From CBDCYS01 sp965226185 (GTDB lineage Bacteria > Acidobacteriota > Terriglobia > Bryobacterales > UBA6623), in assembly GCA_965226185.1 (NCBI GenBank), contig CBDDCT010000007.1, forward strand, positions 2,418,001 to 2,482,000: a stretch of DNA of 64,000 nt, given 5' to 3'. The notes under the pieces were generated by a model, which searched no databases, had not been told where the DNA came from, and saw nothing but the letters and a program-made list of their open reading frames with translations. The translations under genes were made by a program, and so were the position numbers. Position 1 is the first letter of the stretch. Every line of letters starts with the position of its first letter. Below are positions 24,588 to 34,119 of this stretch, piece after piece.

Positions 24588-25466
24588 CTAGTTGCTGGGA
24601 TCGTCCTTCGTTAGGGGCGCCAGCCGTCGAACCCTGCGATTGCCTGCGTCGGAGACGTAGACGTTTCCTTCGGGGTCGGTAAAAACGCCCACCGGTGAAT
24701 CCAGTCTAGCCAGAGTCGCAAGTTCGCCGTCACCCGAGTAACTGCCGTTGCCGTCGCCTGTCGGACCACTGCCGGCAATTGTTTGGATGACACCATTAGG
24801 GCCGACCCGGCGAATCCGGTGATTTCCCGTGTCAGCAATATAGACGGAGCCCGCTAGATCGATCGCCAACCCAGTCGGGCGGCTGAGCCGGGCGGCGTAA
24901 GCCGGCCCGTCGTCACCTTCAAATCCCTCGGTTCCGGTACCCGCGAAGGGTCTGACTATCCCGTTGGAGTCCCTCTTCATCACTTGATGCCTTTCGGCGT
25001 CCGCAATGTAGACGTTGCCTCGCTGGTCCCGGGCGACTCCGTTGAGAGTCACGAACTGGTCGCCGCTCGTCTCGTCACCCGGACCGGCGACTGTGTGAAT
25101 CACGTAGGCCGAGTAGACGAACTGATCTTCGGGCGTTCCCGGCTGAAGGGAAGTGAGGGCCACAAACAGAGCCGGACCGACAACGAAAGCAAGCGTGAAT
25201 ACCGCCAGAGCAAGCTGAACTCTTGGGGAGCCTAGTGCTTGGTGGAACCGCTGGTACACTCCGCCCCGCCCCTTCTTTTTCACCCTGAATCCGCAAACCG
25301 TGCAGAAGTTCTTTTTCCCTCGCAGGCCGCTGCCGCAGTTCATACATAGAAGCTTTTTCGCCTGGGCCGTCTTTTCAAATATGGCGACAACATCCCCGCA
25401 CGCATCGCAGAACTTGTCGGCATCTCGAAGCTCTTTGGCACATCTTCTGCACGACATTCCGATCAC
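24588..25466 (-). CDS. zinc-ribbon, membrane-spanning protein with NHL propeller
   Basis: The 292-residue product joins three parts. Residues 1-65 hold two zinc ribbons, each C-x2-C, ten residues, C-x2-C (MSCRRC... and LCMNCG...). One membrane segment lies at about 83-107. The remainder is an NHL-repeat propeller (GNVYIADAERHQVMK, GSVYIADTGNHRIRR, GNVYVSDAGNRRVRR). The topology implied is cytoplasmic zinc ribbons and an external propeller. It has no known name; it may sense or bind an extracellular ligand. The start could also be the ATG three codons later. Confidence 0.8.
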   Translation of the reverse strand: MIGMSCRRCAKELRDADKFCDACGDVVAIFEKTAQAKKLLCMNCGSGLRGKKNFCTVCGFRVKKKGRGGVYQRFHQALGSPRVQLALAVFTLAFVVGPALFVALTSLQPGTPEDQFVYSAYVIHTVAGPGDETSGDQFVTLNGVARDQRGNVYIADAERHQVMKRDSNGIVRPFAGTGTEGFEGDDGPAYAARLSRPTGLAIDLAGSVYIADTGNHRIRRVGPNGVIQTIAGSGPTGDGNGSYSGDGELATLARLDSPVGVFTDPEGNVYVSDAGNRRVRRLAPLTKDDPSN

Positions 25467-25587
25467 CCCAGCTTGGGCGAGAAGCTCTTGGTCAATCGAG
25501 AGAGCTTCCGGCTACCGCCCTATTGTAAGAAAGATCACTCGCTGATTCAAATAGCGGGGCGGCGGGGTTCGGCTTGCAATCGAACCG

Positions 25588-26601
25588 CTATCGCCCCAGC
25601 TGCCGCCCGATGTCAGCAGCGATTTGAGCGCCGTGAAAGCGGCCGTTCTCAATGAAAATCTCATTGGTATGCATGCCTGCAACGATCACGCCCGCCAAGT
25701 AAACCCCTGGGCGGTCGCTCTCGAGAGTTTCGGGATCGGTCTGGGGGCGCTGTGACCCGGTGTTGAAAACAATGCCCACCCGGCCTAGGAACTCGAGGTC
25801 AGGCTGGTAGCCGGTCATGGCAAGAACGAAATCATTGGGCAGAGCGGTCTCCCCATTTGGCGTGCGGATGCGGATGGCCTCCGGGGTGATCTCTTCGACG
25901 CTTGACTCCGGGTAGGCCTGAATCTCGCCGTGCTTGATTCGATTCTCAATATCGGGAAGAATCCAATATTTGATCTTGCGGCTGAGCTGGACCGAGCGGT
26001 AAATCAGCGTCACGCGGGCTCCGGCGCGGTAGCATTCGAGCGCGACGATCGCGGCGGAGTTCTTGCTCCCAATCACGGCCACATCGCTGCCGTAGAAGAA
26101 GTGAGCCTCTTTGTAATAGTGAAATACCTTATCCAAGTCTTCGCCCGGGATGTTCATCTTGACCGGCAAATCGTAGTAGCCGGTGGCAAGAATGACTTTC
26201 TTCGCTCTGTAGCAGCGCTTGTTGTTCAGCCGGTCGGTTGTCTGGAGCACGAACTTGCCGTCCGAGCCGCCTACCTCGTCGACATTTTCGTGCTGCCGGA
26301 TGTCGAGGTTGTAGTGAGCGCCGGCGCGCCGATAATATTTCAAGGCTTCCGTACGGGTCGGCTTTTCCCCCAACGCTGTCATCGGGATGTCCCCGATTTC
26401 AAGCAGTTCCGGTGTCGTAAAGAAGGTCATGTGGGTGGGATAGTGATACAGAGAGTTGACCACGCACCCCTTCTCGAACGCGATAACAGAAAGGCCCCGG
26501 CGTGTCACTTCGATGGCGCAAGCCAGCCCTGTAGGTCCCGCGCCAACAACAGCGACATCGTGGATGGAAGTATCGGTTTCGAGGGGAGTGAAGTCCGGCA
26601 T
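25588..26601 (-). CDS. ypdA: YpdA-family bacillithiol disulfide reductase
   Basis: YpdA (Bdr) reduces oxidised bacillithiol with NADPH. The 337-residue protein has an FAD site GAGPTGLACA (residues 20-29), a second dinucleotide site VIGSKNSAA with Ser in the usual third position, and the ATG-like ILATGYYDLP motif. The family's CVVNSLYHYP near residue 46 contains the conserved Cys. It lies divergent to bshA, 164 bp away, so the two may share a regulatory region. This context makes the YpdA assignment stronger than a general thioredoxin-reductase reading. Confidence 0.9.
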   Translation of the reverse strand: MPDFTPLETDTSIHDVAVVGAGPTGLACAIEVTRRGLSVIAFEKGCVVNSLYHYPTHMTFFTTPELLEIGDIPMTALGEKPTRTEALKYYRRAGAHYNLDIRQHENVDEVGGSDGKFVLQTTDRLNNKRCYRAKKVILATGYYDLPVKMNIPGEDLDKVFHYYKEAHFFYGSDVAVIGSKNSAAIVALECYRAGARVTLIYRSVQLSRKIKYWILPDIENRIKHGEIQAYPESSVEEITPEAIRIRTPNGETALPNDFVLAMTGYQPDLEFLGRVGIVFNTGSQRPQTDPETLESDRPGVYLAGVIVAGMHTNEIFIENGRFHGAQIAADIGRQLGR

Positions 26602-26765
26602 TGATTGGGAGTTTCAGCGAGATTAACGTACCATTGTAGCTGGCGCCGTTGAAGGCGCTTGGCAGGGCAGGCTTCAGGCCCGGGGGAGATGCAGCCGCAA
26701 CCGGGCCGCAACCGAGCGGGTCCTCCGCCTGATTTTCAGGCGCCCCAAAGAGTGGCCAAACAACC

Positions 26766-27884
26766 GTGAAAATTGGAATCACTTGCTATCCGACGTACGG
26801 CGGCAGCGGAATCGTAGCCACCGAGCTGGGCCTGGAACTCTCGGCGCGGGGGCACGAGGTCCACTTCATCACTTACGCCAACCCCATTCGGCTCACCAAG
26901 GATCTGCCCCGTATCCACTACCACGAGGTGGAGGTGAGCAACTACCCGCTATTTCAGTATCCCCCTTACAGCTTGGCGCTGGCGTCCAGAATGGCGGAGG
27001 TTGCCCAAACCGAAAGCCTCGACCTGCTTCATGTGCACTACGCTATCCCGCATTCGGTCAGCGCGCATCTCGCCAGCCAGATGTTTGCCGGCAAGCTTCC
27101 CTTCGTGACAACCCTGCATGGCACGGATGTTACCCTGGTCGGAACCGATCCTTCTTTTCTGCCGATCACTCGGTTTTCGATTGAGCAGAGCCCGGGAATC
27201 ACATCGATCAGCGAGTACCTCAAGCGGCGCACGATCGAAGTATTCGGAATAGGCAAGGAGATTCGCGTCATCCCGAACTTCGTCAACTGTGAGTTGTATC
27301 GGCCGGAACCGAATACCGACTTGCGGGCCCGCTACGCGCACGCCGATGAAGCCGTGCTGATTCACTTGTCGAACTTCAGGCCCGTGAAGCGTATCTCTGA
27401 CTGCGTTCATATTCTGGCTAAGGTGAATCCGGCGATTTCATCGCGGCTTCTGATGGTGGGCGACGGACCGGACCGGGTTCAGGCCCAGGCGCTGGCCCGG
27501 GAACTGGGTTTGGAGGAGCGCGTCATTTTCCTCGGGAAGCAAATTGACATAGCGCCGTTGCTGGCCATTGCGGACCTGATGCTGCTGCCGAGCGAGATGG
27601 AAGGGTTCGGACTCGCTGCCCTGGAGGCGATGGCCTGCGGTGTTCCCCCCATCGCGTCCGACACAGGCGGATTGCCCGAAGTCATTCATCATGGCCGGGA
27701 CGGATTCCTGTTGCCTGTCGGCGACATCGACGCAATGGCGGAGGCGGTACGGAACGTTCTTGGTGATTCCGCTAGAAAGAAAGCTCTGGGGGCCGCGGCC
27801 CGGGAAACGGCTGTGAAGCGTTTCTCGGCGGATAAGATCATCCCTCAATACGAGCAGTACTATAGGGACGTTTGCGGCCGGTAG
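26766..27884 (+). CDS. bshA: N-acetyl-alpha-D-glucosaminyl L-malate synthase
   Basis: BshA joins GlcNAc from UDP-GlcNAc to L-malate in the first step of bacillithiol synthesis. The 372-residue GT4 glycosyltransferase opens with the diagnostic CYPTYGGSGIVATELG, then TLHGTDVTLVG, the donor-binding LIHLSNFRPVKR, and PSEMEGFGLAALEAMA with the E-x7-E motif. The start is GTG. It is divergent to ypdA. Later enzymes of the pathway, BshB and BshC, are not in the window. Confidence 0.94.
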   Translation: MKIGITCYPTYGGSGIVATELGLELSARGHEVHFITYANPIRLTKDLPRIHYHEVEVSNYPLFQYPPYSLALASRMAEVAQTESLDLLHVHYAIPHSVSAHLASQMFAGKLPFVTTLHGTDVTLVGTDPSFLPITRFSIEQSPGITSISEYLKRRTIEVFGIGKEIRVIPNFVNCELYRPEPNTDLRARYAHADEAVLIHLSNFRPVKRISDCVHILAKVNPAISSRLLMVGDGPDRVQAQALARELGLEERVIFLGKQIDIAPLLAIADLMLLPSEMEGFGLAALEAMACGVPPIASDTGGLPEVIHHGRDGFLLPVGDIDAMAEAVRNVLGDSARKKALGAAARETAVKRFSADKIIPQYEQYYRDVCGR

Positions 27885-27982
27885 CAGCATGCAGTTCTCA
27901 TCGAGGTAGAACAACTCGCCAATCAGATATAATGTTGGCCCCGGAGGGGTGAGTATTTTAACATTGAGCAGCCGGTCTGTCG

Positions 27983-29299
27983 ATGTGGCCGTTCTCGGTG
28001 TCCGTTCTCGGCGGCGGTTTCTCGGGGCTCTCGGCCGCGTTGCGCTTGGCTGACAGCGAGCGAAGCGTTCTCGTGGTCGAACAGCGGGCCAACCTCGGCG
28101 GCCTGGCGCGCTCCTTCCAGGTGGACAGCTTTTCGGTGGAGGCGTTCTACCACCACTACTTCACGACTGATCAAGAGGTCGTGTCCCTGGCAAGGCGACT
28201 AGGGCTGGAAGATCACTGGAAGGAGCGGCAAGTCACGCAAGGCATCTATTGCTCGGGCCGGCTTCTTCCTTTTTCAACGCCGCTGGACCTGCTCCGATTC
28301 GATTTGATTCCGTTCTTGGAACGAATCAGACTGGGCCTGGTCACCCAAAAGCTGTGGGGTGCCCGAGGTGCGCTGGGCGGCGTTTCGGTAAGCGACTGGG
28401 TCCGGCGAGCGATCGGCGAACGGGCGGAAAGGAATTTGTTTGAACCGCTTATTCGTGCAAAGTTCGGCATCAGTGGTTCAGAGATCTCCGCTGCGTTCGC
28501 ACGGGGTCGGCTGAGCGCTCGCGGAGCTTCGAGAGGAGCGTTTCGGTGGCACGAACGGTTGGCGTACCTGCAAGGGGGGAGCGAGCTCCTGGCTGACCGG
28601 ATATGCAAGGAAATCGAGAAGTCCGGAATGGAAGTCTGGACTTCCGCCACGGTCAAGGAGATCGCGAATTACCAAGGCAAGTACCGAGTGGTGGTGGAGA
28701 CCGAGAAGGGCCGACGAACGATTGAAGCTAGGGACGTGGTCTGCACCCTTCCGACGCCAGTCCTAGACCGGGCCGCCGTCGGGTTTCCGGAGAGCTTTTT
28801 GAAGCCGCTAAGAGAGATCGAGTATCTCGCGGTCGTCGTCGTCACTTTTGGGCTCACGCGGCCGCTAGGTAAGAACTATTGGATCAGCGTTTCCGACGAG
28901 AAAATCCCTTTCAATGCACTGATTGAGCATACGCAACTACACCCGAGAGAGAACTACAACGGGCAACACATCGTCTATGCGGGCCGGTATTTGCGGGTCG
29001 GCGACGAAGTCTGGTCATTGTCCGACTCCGAAGTCGCTGAACTCTTTCTGTCGGGGTTGCAAACAGTGTTTCCAGCACTAAGTGAGCGAGAAGTCCTGTG
29101 GAATCGCGTTGCACGGGACCGCTACGCCTCGCCGATCTTCAAAGTCGGCTACGGGGAAGTCCTCGCCGGCCTGTCTAGCGCTCTTCCCCGATTTCACCTG
29201 GCCGGTACGCTGATGGTTTACCCGGACAGCCGCAACGTTAACAGCGCGCTGCGCATCGGACGGGAGGTGAGCGACAGGATTCTTAGCGATGAGCACTAG
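27983..29299 (+). CDS. NAD(P)/FAD-dependent oxidoreductase (protoporphyrinogen-oxidase/amine-oxidase-like)
   Basis: The 438-residue protein begins with an FAD-binding site (VLGGGFSGLSAALRLA) followed by RANLGGLARSF, the pattern of amine-oxidase-superfamily flavoproteins, and ends with AGTLMVYPDSRNVNSAL. Similar proteins occur in polysaccharide and glycolipid clusters beside glycosyltransferases, which suits its position before two GT39-like genes. It could also be related to UDP-galactopyranose mutase. No specific reaction can be assigned. The start ATG lacks a clear ribosome site, and the gene lies 98 bp after bshA. Confidence 0.78.
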   Translation: MWPFSVSVLGGGFSGLSAALRLADSERSVLVVEQRANLGGLARSFQVDSFSVEAFYHHYFTTDQEVVSLARRLGLEDHWKERQVTQGIYCSGRLLPFSTPLDLLRFDLIPFLERIRLGLVTQKLWGARGALGGVSVSDWVRRAIGERAERNLFEPLIRAKFGISGSEISAAFARGRLSARGASRGAFRWHERLAYLQGGSELLADRICKEIEKSGMEVWTSATVKEIANYQGKYRVVVETEKGRRTIEARDVVCTLPTPVLDRAAVGFPESFLKPLREIEYLAVVVVTFGLTRPLGKNYWISVSDEKIPFNALIEHTQLHPRENYNGQHIVYAGRYLRVGDEVWSLSDSEVAELFLSGLQTVFPALSEREVLWNRVARDRYASPIFKVGYGEVLAGLSSALPRFHLAGTLMVYPDSRNVNSALRIGREVSDRILSDEH

Positions 29300-29410
29300 G
29301 ATTCACACGTCGCGCTCGATTTGCCACCCGCGGCAATGAACCGTCCGGACTTGTTGCGCTTCAGTGGCAGTTGTCGGGCTGGCGCGTCGGGAACTCTCTA
29401 ACGGGCTTCG

Positions 29411-31216
29411 TTGCGAGGAACTGTAGCCGCCGCGCTTTCCCAATCCAGTATCATCGTGACCGAGTCCTCTTCCGTGCCCGTTCTTCCCGCTTCAACGGAC
29501 CGGCCCGCCGGGTCAGAGTCGGCAGCCCGCTTTAGCAATCGGCCGTACCTTGCCGCCATTGTGGCCGCCCTGCTCGCTGCAGTCATGATTCTTCGGATCG
29601 TGGACTTGTACGGGGAGTTTAGCGCGACGGCCGACGAAGGGACCTACCTGGTCTGCGGCATCGAGCTTTATCAGCAGCACACCGCGGTTGTTAACCCCCA
29701 TCAACCCCCCCTCTCGAGATGGGCTATTGGGTTTCTTCCTTACCTTGCTGGTCTTCGAATCGAGAGGGGCCGTTCATTCTTTGACGAGGGAAAACGGCTG
29801 CTTGAAGAGGCCGGGGACTACTGGCAAACGCTAACGTTGGCTCGCACGGGCAACCTCATCTTCGTTCCCCTGCTGCTGTTCTACGTCTACTGCTGGGCCG
29901 GCCATTTGTACGGGAGAACGGCGGCTGTGGCGGCGGTCTTCTTGGTCAGTTTCAGCCCGACGGTCATCGCCCACTCCGGGGTGGCTACAGCGGACCTGGC
30001 CGTAACCGCCGCCCTCACCATGGCAACGTTCCACGCGAGCCAATGGTTCCGCGATCGAACGATTCGCAACGCTTGCTGGGCAGGTGTCGGCGCCGGGTTG
30101 GCCCTTTCGGCGAAATACTCAACGATCGGGTTTCTTCCCGTCACTCTCGCCGGGTACTGTTTGCTGACCGCATGGGCTCGTCGATCGGGGAGCCGGGAGA
30201 ACCGCTCGCCCGGACTAAAGCCGCTTATCTATCAAACTACTCTGGCCGCGGGGATCGCTGTTACCTTGCTATGGGCGGCCTATTGCTTCGATCTAACGCC
30301 GCTTCGTCACCCGACTCGGATGCCCAATATCGAACTGGGCAACTTTGCTTCCCCCGATTCGGTCTTCGGGCGGCTTGCCGACTACGTGACCACGCAAGTC
30401 GCTCTGCCGATGCAAAGTTTCTTCGCGGGAATCTTCCTCGTTTTCCGGCACTTTTTCGTGGGACACGCCGCCTACCACACAGCCTATGGCCAGTTCCTGC
30501 TCGGGGAGGTCAAATGGGATGGCGGATGGTGGTACTATTTCCCGGTCGCTCTGGCGGTGAAGACGACGCTTCCGTTTCTTGCCCTCACTCTGCTCGCACT
30601 GCTGTCACTCTGGCGCGGGCGGAGAGAGGCAGGTCGGGATGGGTCCTTATTTGTCGTTTGGGCCATTGTTTCCATCCTGGTTGTGGCGATGCCGGGAAGC
30701 CTGAATATCGGCGTGCGCCACGTCTTACCCATGTACCCTCTGATGGCGATTCTTGCCTCATCTGTCTTCAGCCTGAACAGAAGCGGTTCCCTCCCAAGCA
30801 GGCTCCGAATGACATTGGCGGGGTTGCTGCTGGCCGGGCACGCCGCCGCGTCGCTCGGCGATCATCCCGACTATTTGGCTTACTTCAATGAGACCGCCCG
30901 GGGAAAGGAGCATGAATTCCTGGGAGACAGCAACCTGGACTGGGGCCAGGACCTGGCTCGGCTGGGACGGTACGTTCAGCAGCACGAAATCAAGAACATT
31001 TCCCTGAGCTATTTCGGGCCTACATCACCGGAAGTTGTCGGCATCGACAGCTACCAGCGGTTGAATACGAAAGATCAGCCGCAAGGATGGGTGGCTGTCA
31101 GCGTCCTGCATCTTCAGGGAATCTATCGGGATCCCACCGGCCATGATTTTTCTTGGCTTGCGGGTCACGTCCCCTACGCTAAAATCGGCAAGTCGATCTG
31201 GGTGTACCGTTTCTGA
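29411..31216 (+). CDS. GT39-like membrane glycosyltransferase (dolichyl-phosphate-mannose mannosyltransferase type)
   Basis: The 601-residue protein has about a dozen membrane segments and the layout of lipid-linked sugar transferases (PMT_2/ArnT type). The first loop carries the acidic pair in ATADEGTYL and the following HQPPLSRW motif, as seen in this clan. The C-terminal soluble part includes GDSNLDWGQDLARLGRYV, a segment often found in bacterial members. It probably transfers a sugar from polyprenyl phosphate to an envelope acceptor. The start is unclear: TTG at 29411, or GTG at 29456. It follows the FAD oxidoreductase on the same strand. Confidence 0.82.
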   Translation: MRGTVAAALSQSSIIVTESSSVPVLPASTDRPAGSESAARFSNRPYLAAIVAALLAAVMILRIVDLYGEFSATADEGTYLVCGIELYQQHTAVVNPHQPPLSRWAIGFLPYLAGLRIERGRSFFDEGKRLLEEAGDYWQTLTLARTGNLIFVPLLLFYVYCWAGHLYGRTAAVAAVFLVSFSPTVIAHSGVATADLAVTAALTMATFHASQWFRDRTIRNACWAGVGAGLALSAKYSTIGFLPVTLAGYCLLTAWARRSGSRENRSPGLKPLIYQTTLAAGIAVTLLWAAYCFDLTPLRHPTRMPNIELGNFASPDSVFGRLADYVTTQVALPMQSFFAGIFLVFRHFFVGHAAYHTAYGQFLLGEVKWDGGWWYYFPVALAVKTTLPFLALTLLALLSLWRGRREAGRDGSLFVVWAIVSILVVAMPGSLNIGVRHVLPMYPLMAILASSVFSLNRSGSLPSRLRMTLAGLLLAGHAAASLGDHPDYLAYFNETARGKEHEFLGDSNLDWGQDLARLGRYVQQHEIKNISLSYFGPTSPEVVGIDSYQRLNTKDQPQGWVAVSVLHLQGIYRDPTGHDFSWLAGHVPYAKIGKSIWVYRF

Positions 31217-31256
31217 GCATTTCCCAGTTTCACCGCGGGGGCTTGGTCATTTGGTT

Positions 31257-32813
31257 TCAGGGCAACCGCCGAAACTCGGTGAGCTGGTAGTGGTGCCCGC
31301 TCGTATTTTCCAGGCCGAGGAAGCTGAGAGCCCGGCGGTCCGCGGCTGACAAGGGCACAAAGAAACGCCGCCGTCCTTCGTATTTGGAGGCCAGCTCTTC
31401 CTCCAGCCGGCTGATCATGCGATCGGGAGAAATGTCGTGGCTCCGGCGAAGGAACCACATGGTGGTCCATTCATCGCTTCGAATCTCTTGGCGCGCCCGA
31501 GCTTCCCGCCGCTCCCCGCGGATTTCCACGCAGGGAATGTCGCCGCGCAATTCCGCTAACAGCGGCCCGGCGTCGGTGTTGTACCCATCGATGAGAACGA
31601 CGGCTTTTCGCGCTTGGGATTGGTCTCGAATGTAATTGGCAATCTCTCGAAACGGGACCAAATAGCCGTGGTTCAAAAAGCCCTCTTTTTGAAAATAGCT
31701 CGTCAGCGATCCCGCCGAGACGGTTAAGATCGCGAGGCAAACGATGGACCCTAATTTCGGGCTGTTTCTTCTCCCGCGAAGAAGCCAGAGCAGGTAAAAC
31801 GGCAGCAGAAACAGTAAACGAGCCCCGACGAAAGCAAAGGTGACCCAAGCGCTTGCCCCGGCATAACCGATGCAGGCCACGGTCAGAGTAAGTGGAAGCC
31901 AGCCGAAGCGGTTCCGCCAGCCCAGCCACAGCAGCCAAATCACGCCCGGTCCAGCGAGGAGGCCGAGCAAGATCGCCCATGCCGGGAATGCCTCGCCGTA
32001 TGTAAACGACGTGAACCAGTAGACGAGTTTGACGGATGTTTCCAGCACATAGCCCTGCGCCAGGGAATACACCTCGCGGCGCGGAACTTGCGAGACGGCA
32101 CGGGCAAGCGTGGGCAGCCAGGGAGCGTAAAGCACCGTGGTCACCAGCGACGCGAAAAGCAAAGAGCGGACGCGCTCCCGCTCTTGTTGCTGCAACCAGC
32201 CGCTGGCGAGCACCAGTCCGGAGCCGGCCGTAACCGCGAGCCCTGGGAGATAGTGGACCCACAACAGCAACGCGCAACCGAACCCATGCCAAAAGGCGGC
32301 CCGTAACGACTTCGGCCGCTGAATCAGCTTCCAAGCCCAGGCCAGAGCCACGACCGAGACAGCTAGTTGCAAGCTGTAGGACCGCGCCATGCGGGAATAC
32401 ATCAACAGAGTTGGGGAGAGGGCCCATAACGCCAGGAACCAGACTCGCGTCGAGAAAGCCGTTCGCCTCAGCCACAAGAAGTAGATCAGAACGGTCGAGA
32501 CCAGACAAAAAACGGCCGATAACGCCCGTACCTGAACGACCAGGTCACCTGTCCATCCGAGTTGAACCCACGCTTTGGCGAGAGCGTAGTAGAGCGGAGG
32601 ATGAATATCCCGGTACAGAATTCCGGGTATTTCATTCCAGGGAAATCCGATGACCCGGAGCGTGAAGATCTCATCGCCCCAAGCGTCAAGCAGGTCTAAA
32701 CGGTGAAAGAGAAGAGATGCCTGAAGCAGCAAAAAGCCGGGCAGAAGAAGCCTTTGCGGCCATGGGCCTGACCAGGACGAATGCTGATCCGCAAGCATTC
32801 TCAAATCTAGCAC
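31257..32813 (-). CDS. GT39-like membrane glycosyltransferase
   Basis: This second member of the clan has 518 residues (or 513 from an ATG at 32798) and about eleven membrane segments. The first loop shows DAWGDEIFTL with the catalytic acidic pair and DIHPPLYY, the usual partner motif. The C-terminal 150 residues form a soluble domain. It faces the other glycosyltransferase gene tail to tail, 40 bp apart. The acceptor and donor are unknown. Confidence 0.83.
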   Translation of the reverse strand: MLDLRMLADQHSSWSGPWPQRLLLPGFLLLQASLLFHRLDLLDAWGDEIFTLRVIGFPWNEIPGILYRDIHPPLYYALAKAWVQLGWTGDLVVQVRALSAVFCLVSTVLIYFLWLRRTAFSTRVWFLALWALSPTLLMYSRMARSYSLQLAVSVVALAWAWKLIQRPKSLRAAFWHGFGCALLLWVHYLPGLAVTAGSGLVLASGWLQQQERERVRSLLFASLVTTVLYAPWLPTLARAVSQVPRREVYSLAQGYVLETSVKLVYWFTSFTYGEAFPAWAILLGLLAGPGVIWLLWLGWRNRFGWLPLTLTVACIGYAGASAWVTFAFVGARLLFLLPFYLLWLLRGRRNSPKLGSIVCLAILTVSAGSLTSYFQKEGFLNHGYLVPFREIANYIRDQSQARKAVVLIDGYNTDAGPLLAELRGDIPCVEIRGERREARARQEIRSDEWTTMWFLRRSHDISPDRMISRLEEELASKYEGRRRFFVPLSAADRRALSFLGLENTSGHHYQLTEFRRLP

Positions 32814-32869
32814 GGCGCGGCCGGCCGCGAGGAACCGGGGTCCTCTAGACTCCGCATCCCAAGGGCGCT

Positions 32870-32898
32870 TGACCGCGGGCTTCCGCCCGCGGCTCTGA
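32870..32898. repeat. REP-like palindromic unit, family A (short)
   Basis: CCGCGGGC and GCCCGCGG pair around TTCC, and the unit ends in GCGGCTCTG like the other members of family A. It lies between a glycosyltransferase gene and the small helix-turn-helix gene. Confidence 0.6.
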
Positions 32899-32927
32899 AG
32901 TTGCTTTCCAGGGCTTTCTGCTGCTTG

Positions 32928-33308
32928 TCATCCGTTCCGGTGGCTCAACTGTTTCCCTTCGACGGTTTTGAGCCGTTCGATGATGTCGTCGATGGCGGCG
33001 CCGCGGTACATCATGTCCATGGCCAAGCGCGAGGCGCTGACTCGGCTGGCAGAGGAAGCTTTCTGGTCGTCCATCACGTTCTCGAGCGTGTCGAGGGCGC
33101 GAACGCTCATTTGCTGGAGGCGGGTGGTGGTGTGGGCAAGAATGTCCCGCCGGGCTGCTCTTAGGGCAGTCTGGAAGCTTTCCTGTTTCATCCAGCGATA
33201 AATGGATGCTTCACTCACATTTGCTCTCTTTGCCGCTCTATCGATCGTATTGGTTAGCAAAAGAGCTTCAATGGTCTTGTTCTGTTTTGTTGTAAGTTGT
33301 TCATTCAT
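32928..33308 (-). CDS. small helix-turn-helix protein (phage terminase small-subunit-like)
   Basis: The 126-residue protein has an N-terminal helix-turn-helix (ALLLTNTIDRAAKRANVSEASIYRWMK, residues about 16-42) and a helical C-terminal part (RLQQMSVRALDTLENVMDD). The arrangement is that of phBC6A51-type and terminase small-subunit-like proteins, which recognise DNA ends in phages, but no large terminase or other phage gene is present. It may be an orphan regulator left by a mobile element. A 65-codon frame overlaps its start by four bases upstream. Confidence 0.65.
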   Translation of the reverse strand: MNEQLTTKQNKTIEALLLTNTIDRAAKRANVSEASIYRWMKQESFQTALRAARRDILAHTTTRLQQMSVRALDTLENVMDDQKASSASRVSASRLAMDMMYRGAAIDDIIERLKTVEGKQLSHRNG

Positions 33309-33502
33309 AAGGGTTGAGTTTTCTCAATGAGAGTATTTGAGAGTCTGTGAGAGGTTTTCAGGCTTTTGGGTCCCGCCGAGGCCGTGGAATGGTTGTCCTC
33401 TCCTTTAAGTTGTAACTGAGTCATTGTTGGTCTTGCCGCTTTAAGGATAACAAGCCGATCTTGGGATTCCTTGCGGGCGGCGGGTAATTCTGTTGAAAAC
33501 AA
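33305..33502 (-). CDS. possible small hypothetical protein upstream of the helix-turn-helix gene
   Basis: This 65-residue frame ends TTATGA over the start of the helix-turn-helix gene, an arrangement typical of coupled translation. The sequence is basic with Ser/Thr and contains no recognisable motif. The start and even its expression are uncertain; it may simply be leader sequence. Confidence 0.25.
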   Translation of the reverse strand: MFSTELPAARKESQDRLVILKAARPTMTQLQLKGEDNHSTASAGPKSLKTSHRLSNTLIEKTQPL

Positions 33503-33959
33503 AGGGACTATTTTTTAAATTATCCGTGACTGAGTTGGGGTGATTTGCGGTTCCGGGGGGAGAGCGGTGTTTTGGGGGCAAAGGGGCTCGCCGGTAGGCG
33601 GTTCGGCCGTTGGGTGGAGAGATCGCTGGTAAGCGGCTCGTCGCCGCTTGGCGTAGGAGCCTCGAGCATCCAGAGGAAGTTAAGGCTGGACCGGGTGAGA
33701 GCCGACCGGTATCATGCCGACTCGAATGCTAGGACGGCGCGCTCCTCAGGTGGCCGCTGGCGCTACTGAAGGCGTTGAAGAACGTTTTGGGCGGCGGATT
33801 GCTGGGGAGTTGGGTTTGTTTTGGTCGTGGTTCCCTTTCGCTCCTCGGTTGGCTTTGCCATGCGTCCATCGAAAAGTCGTAGCGTCCCCGCTTTCCCTAT
33901 GAGCGAGACAGCCACGCGACGCAGGGATTGTTGTCGGGACGGACTCTTCGACTCCCGGC
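33503..33959. other. gene-free stretch
   Basis: I see no gene in this stretch on either strand. Base composition is mixed, with G-rich plus-strand runs near 33550-33600. The only structural element follows immediately to the right as an inverted repeat. Confidence 0.5.
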
Positions 33960-34036
33960 GGGGACAGTCACCAGGTTTTCGGGGCTGCTGCAGGCGATTC
34001 CGCAAGAGTTGACAATAAAACCCGGTGACTGTCCCC
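33960..34036. repeat. REPIN-like inverted repeat, family B relative
   Basis: The arms 33960-33979 and 34017-34036 match as reverse complements at 19 of 20 positions, sharing GGGGACAGTCACC. The 37-base spacer is similar in size to that of the element at 9621. It lies 70 bases upstream of the IetA-type ATPase gene. Confidence 0.8.
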
Positions 34037-34106
34037 ATCAGTCGGGCCCCCTACTTTCCCCCGGCTTTTCCCTCGTTTCCTCTTGGCACACCAAGGTGAG
34101 TTCACT

Positions 34107-34119
34107 ATGATGTCATCAT
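34107..34119 (+). promoter_or_regulatory. possible operator: perfect palindrome over the ATPase start codon
   Basis: ATGATG, T, CATCAT is a perfect 6-1-6 inverted repeat that overlaps the first base pairs of the ATPase gene. Because that protein seems to start with a ribbon-helix-helix segment, this could be an autoregulatory site. This is inference. Confidence 0.4.
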
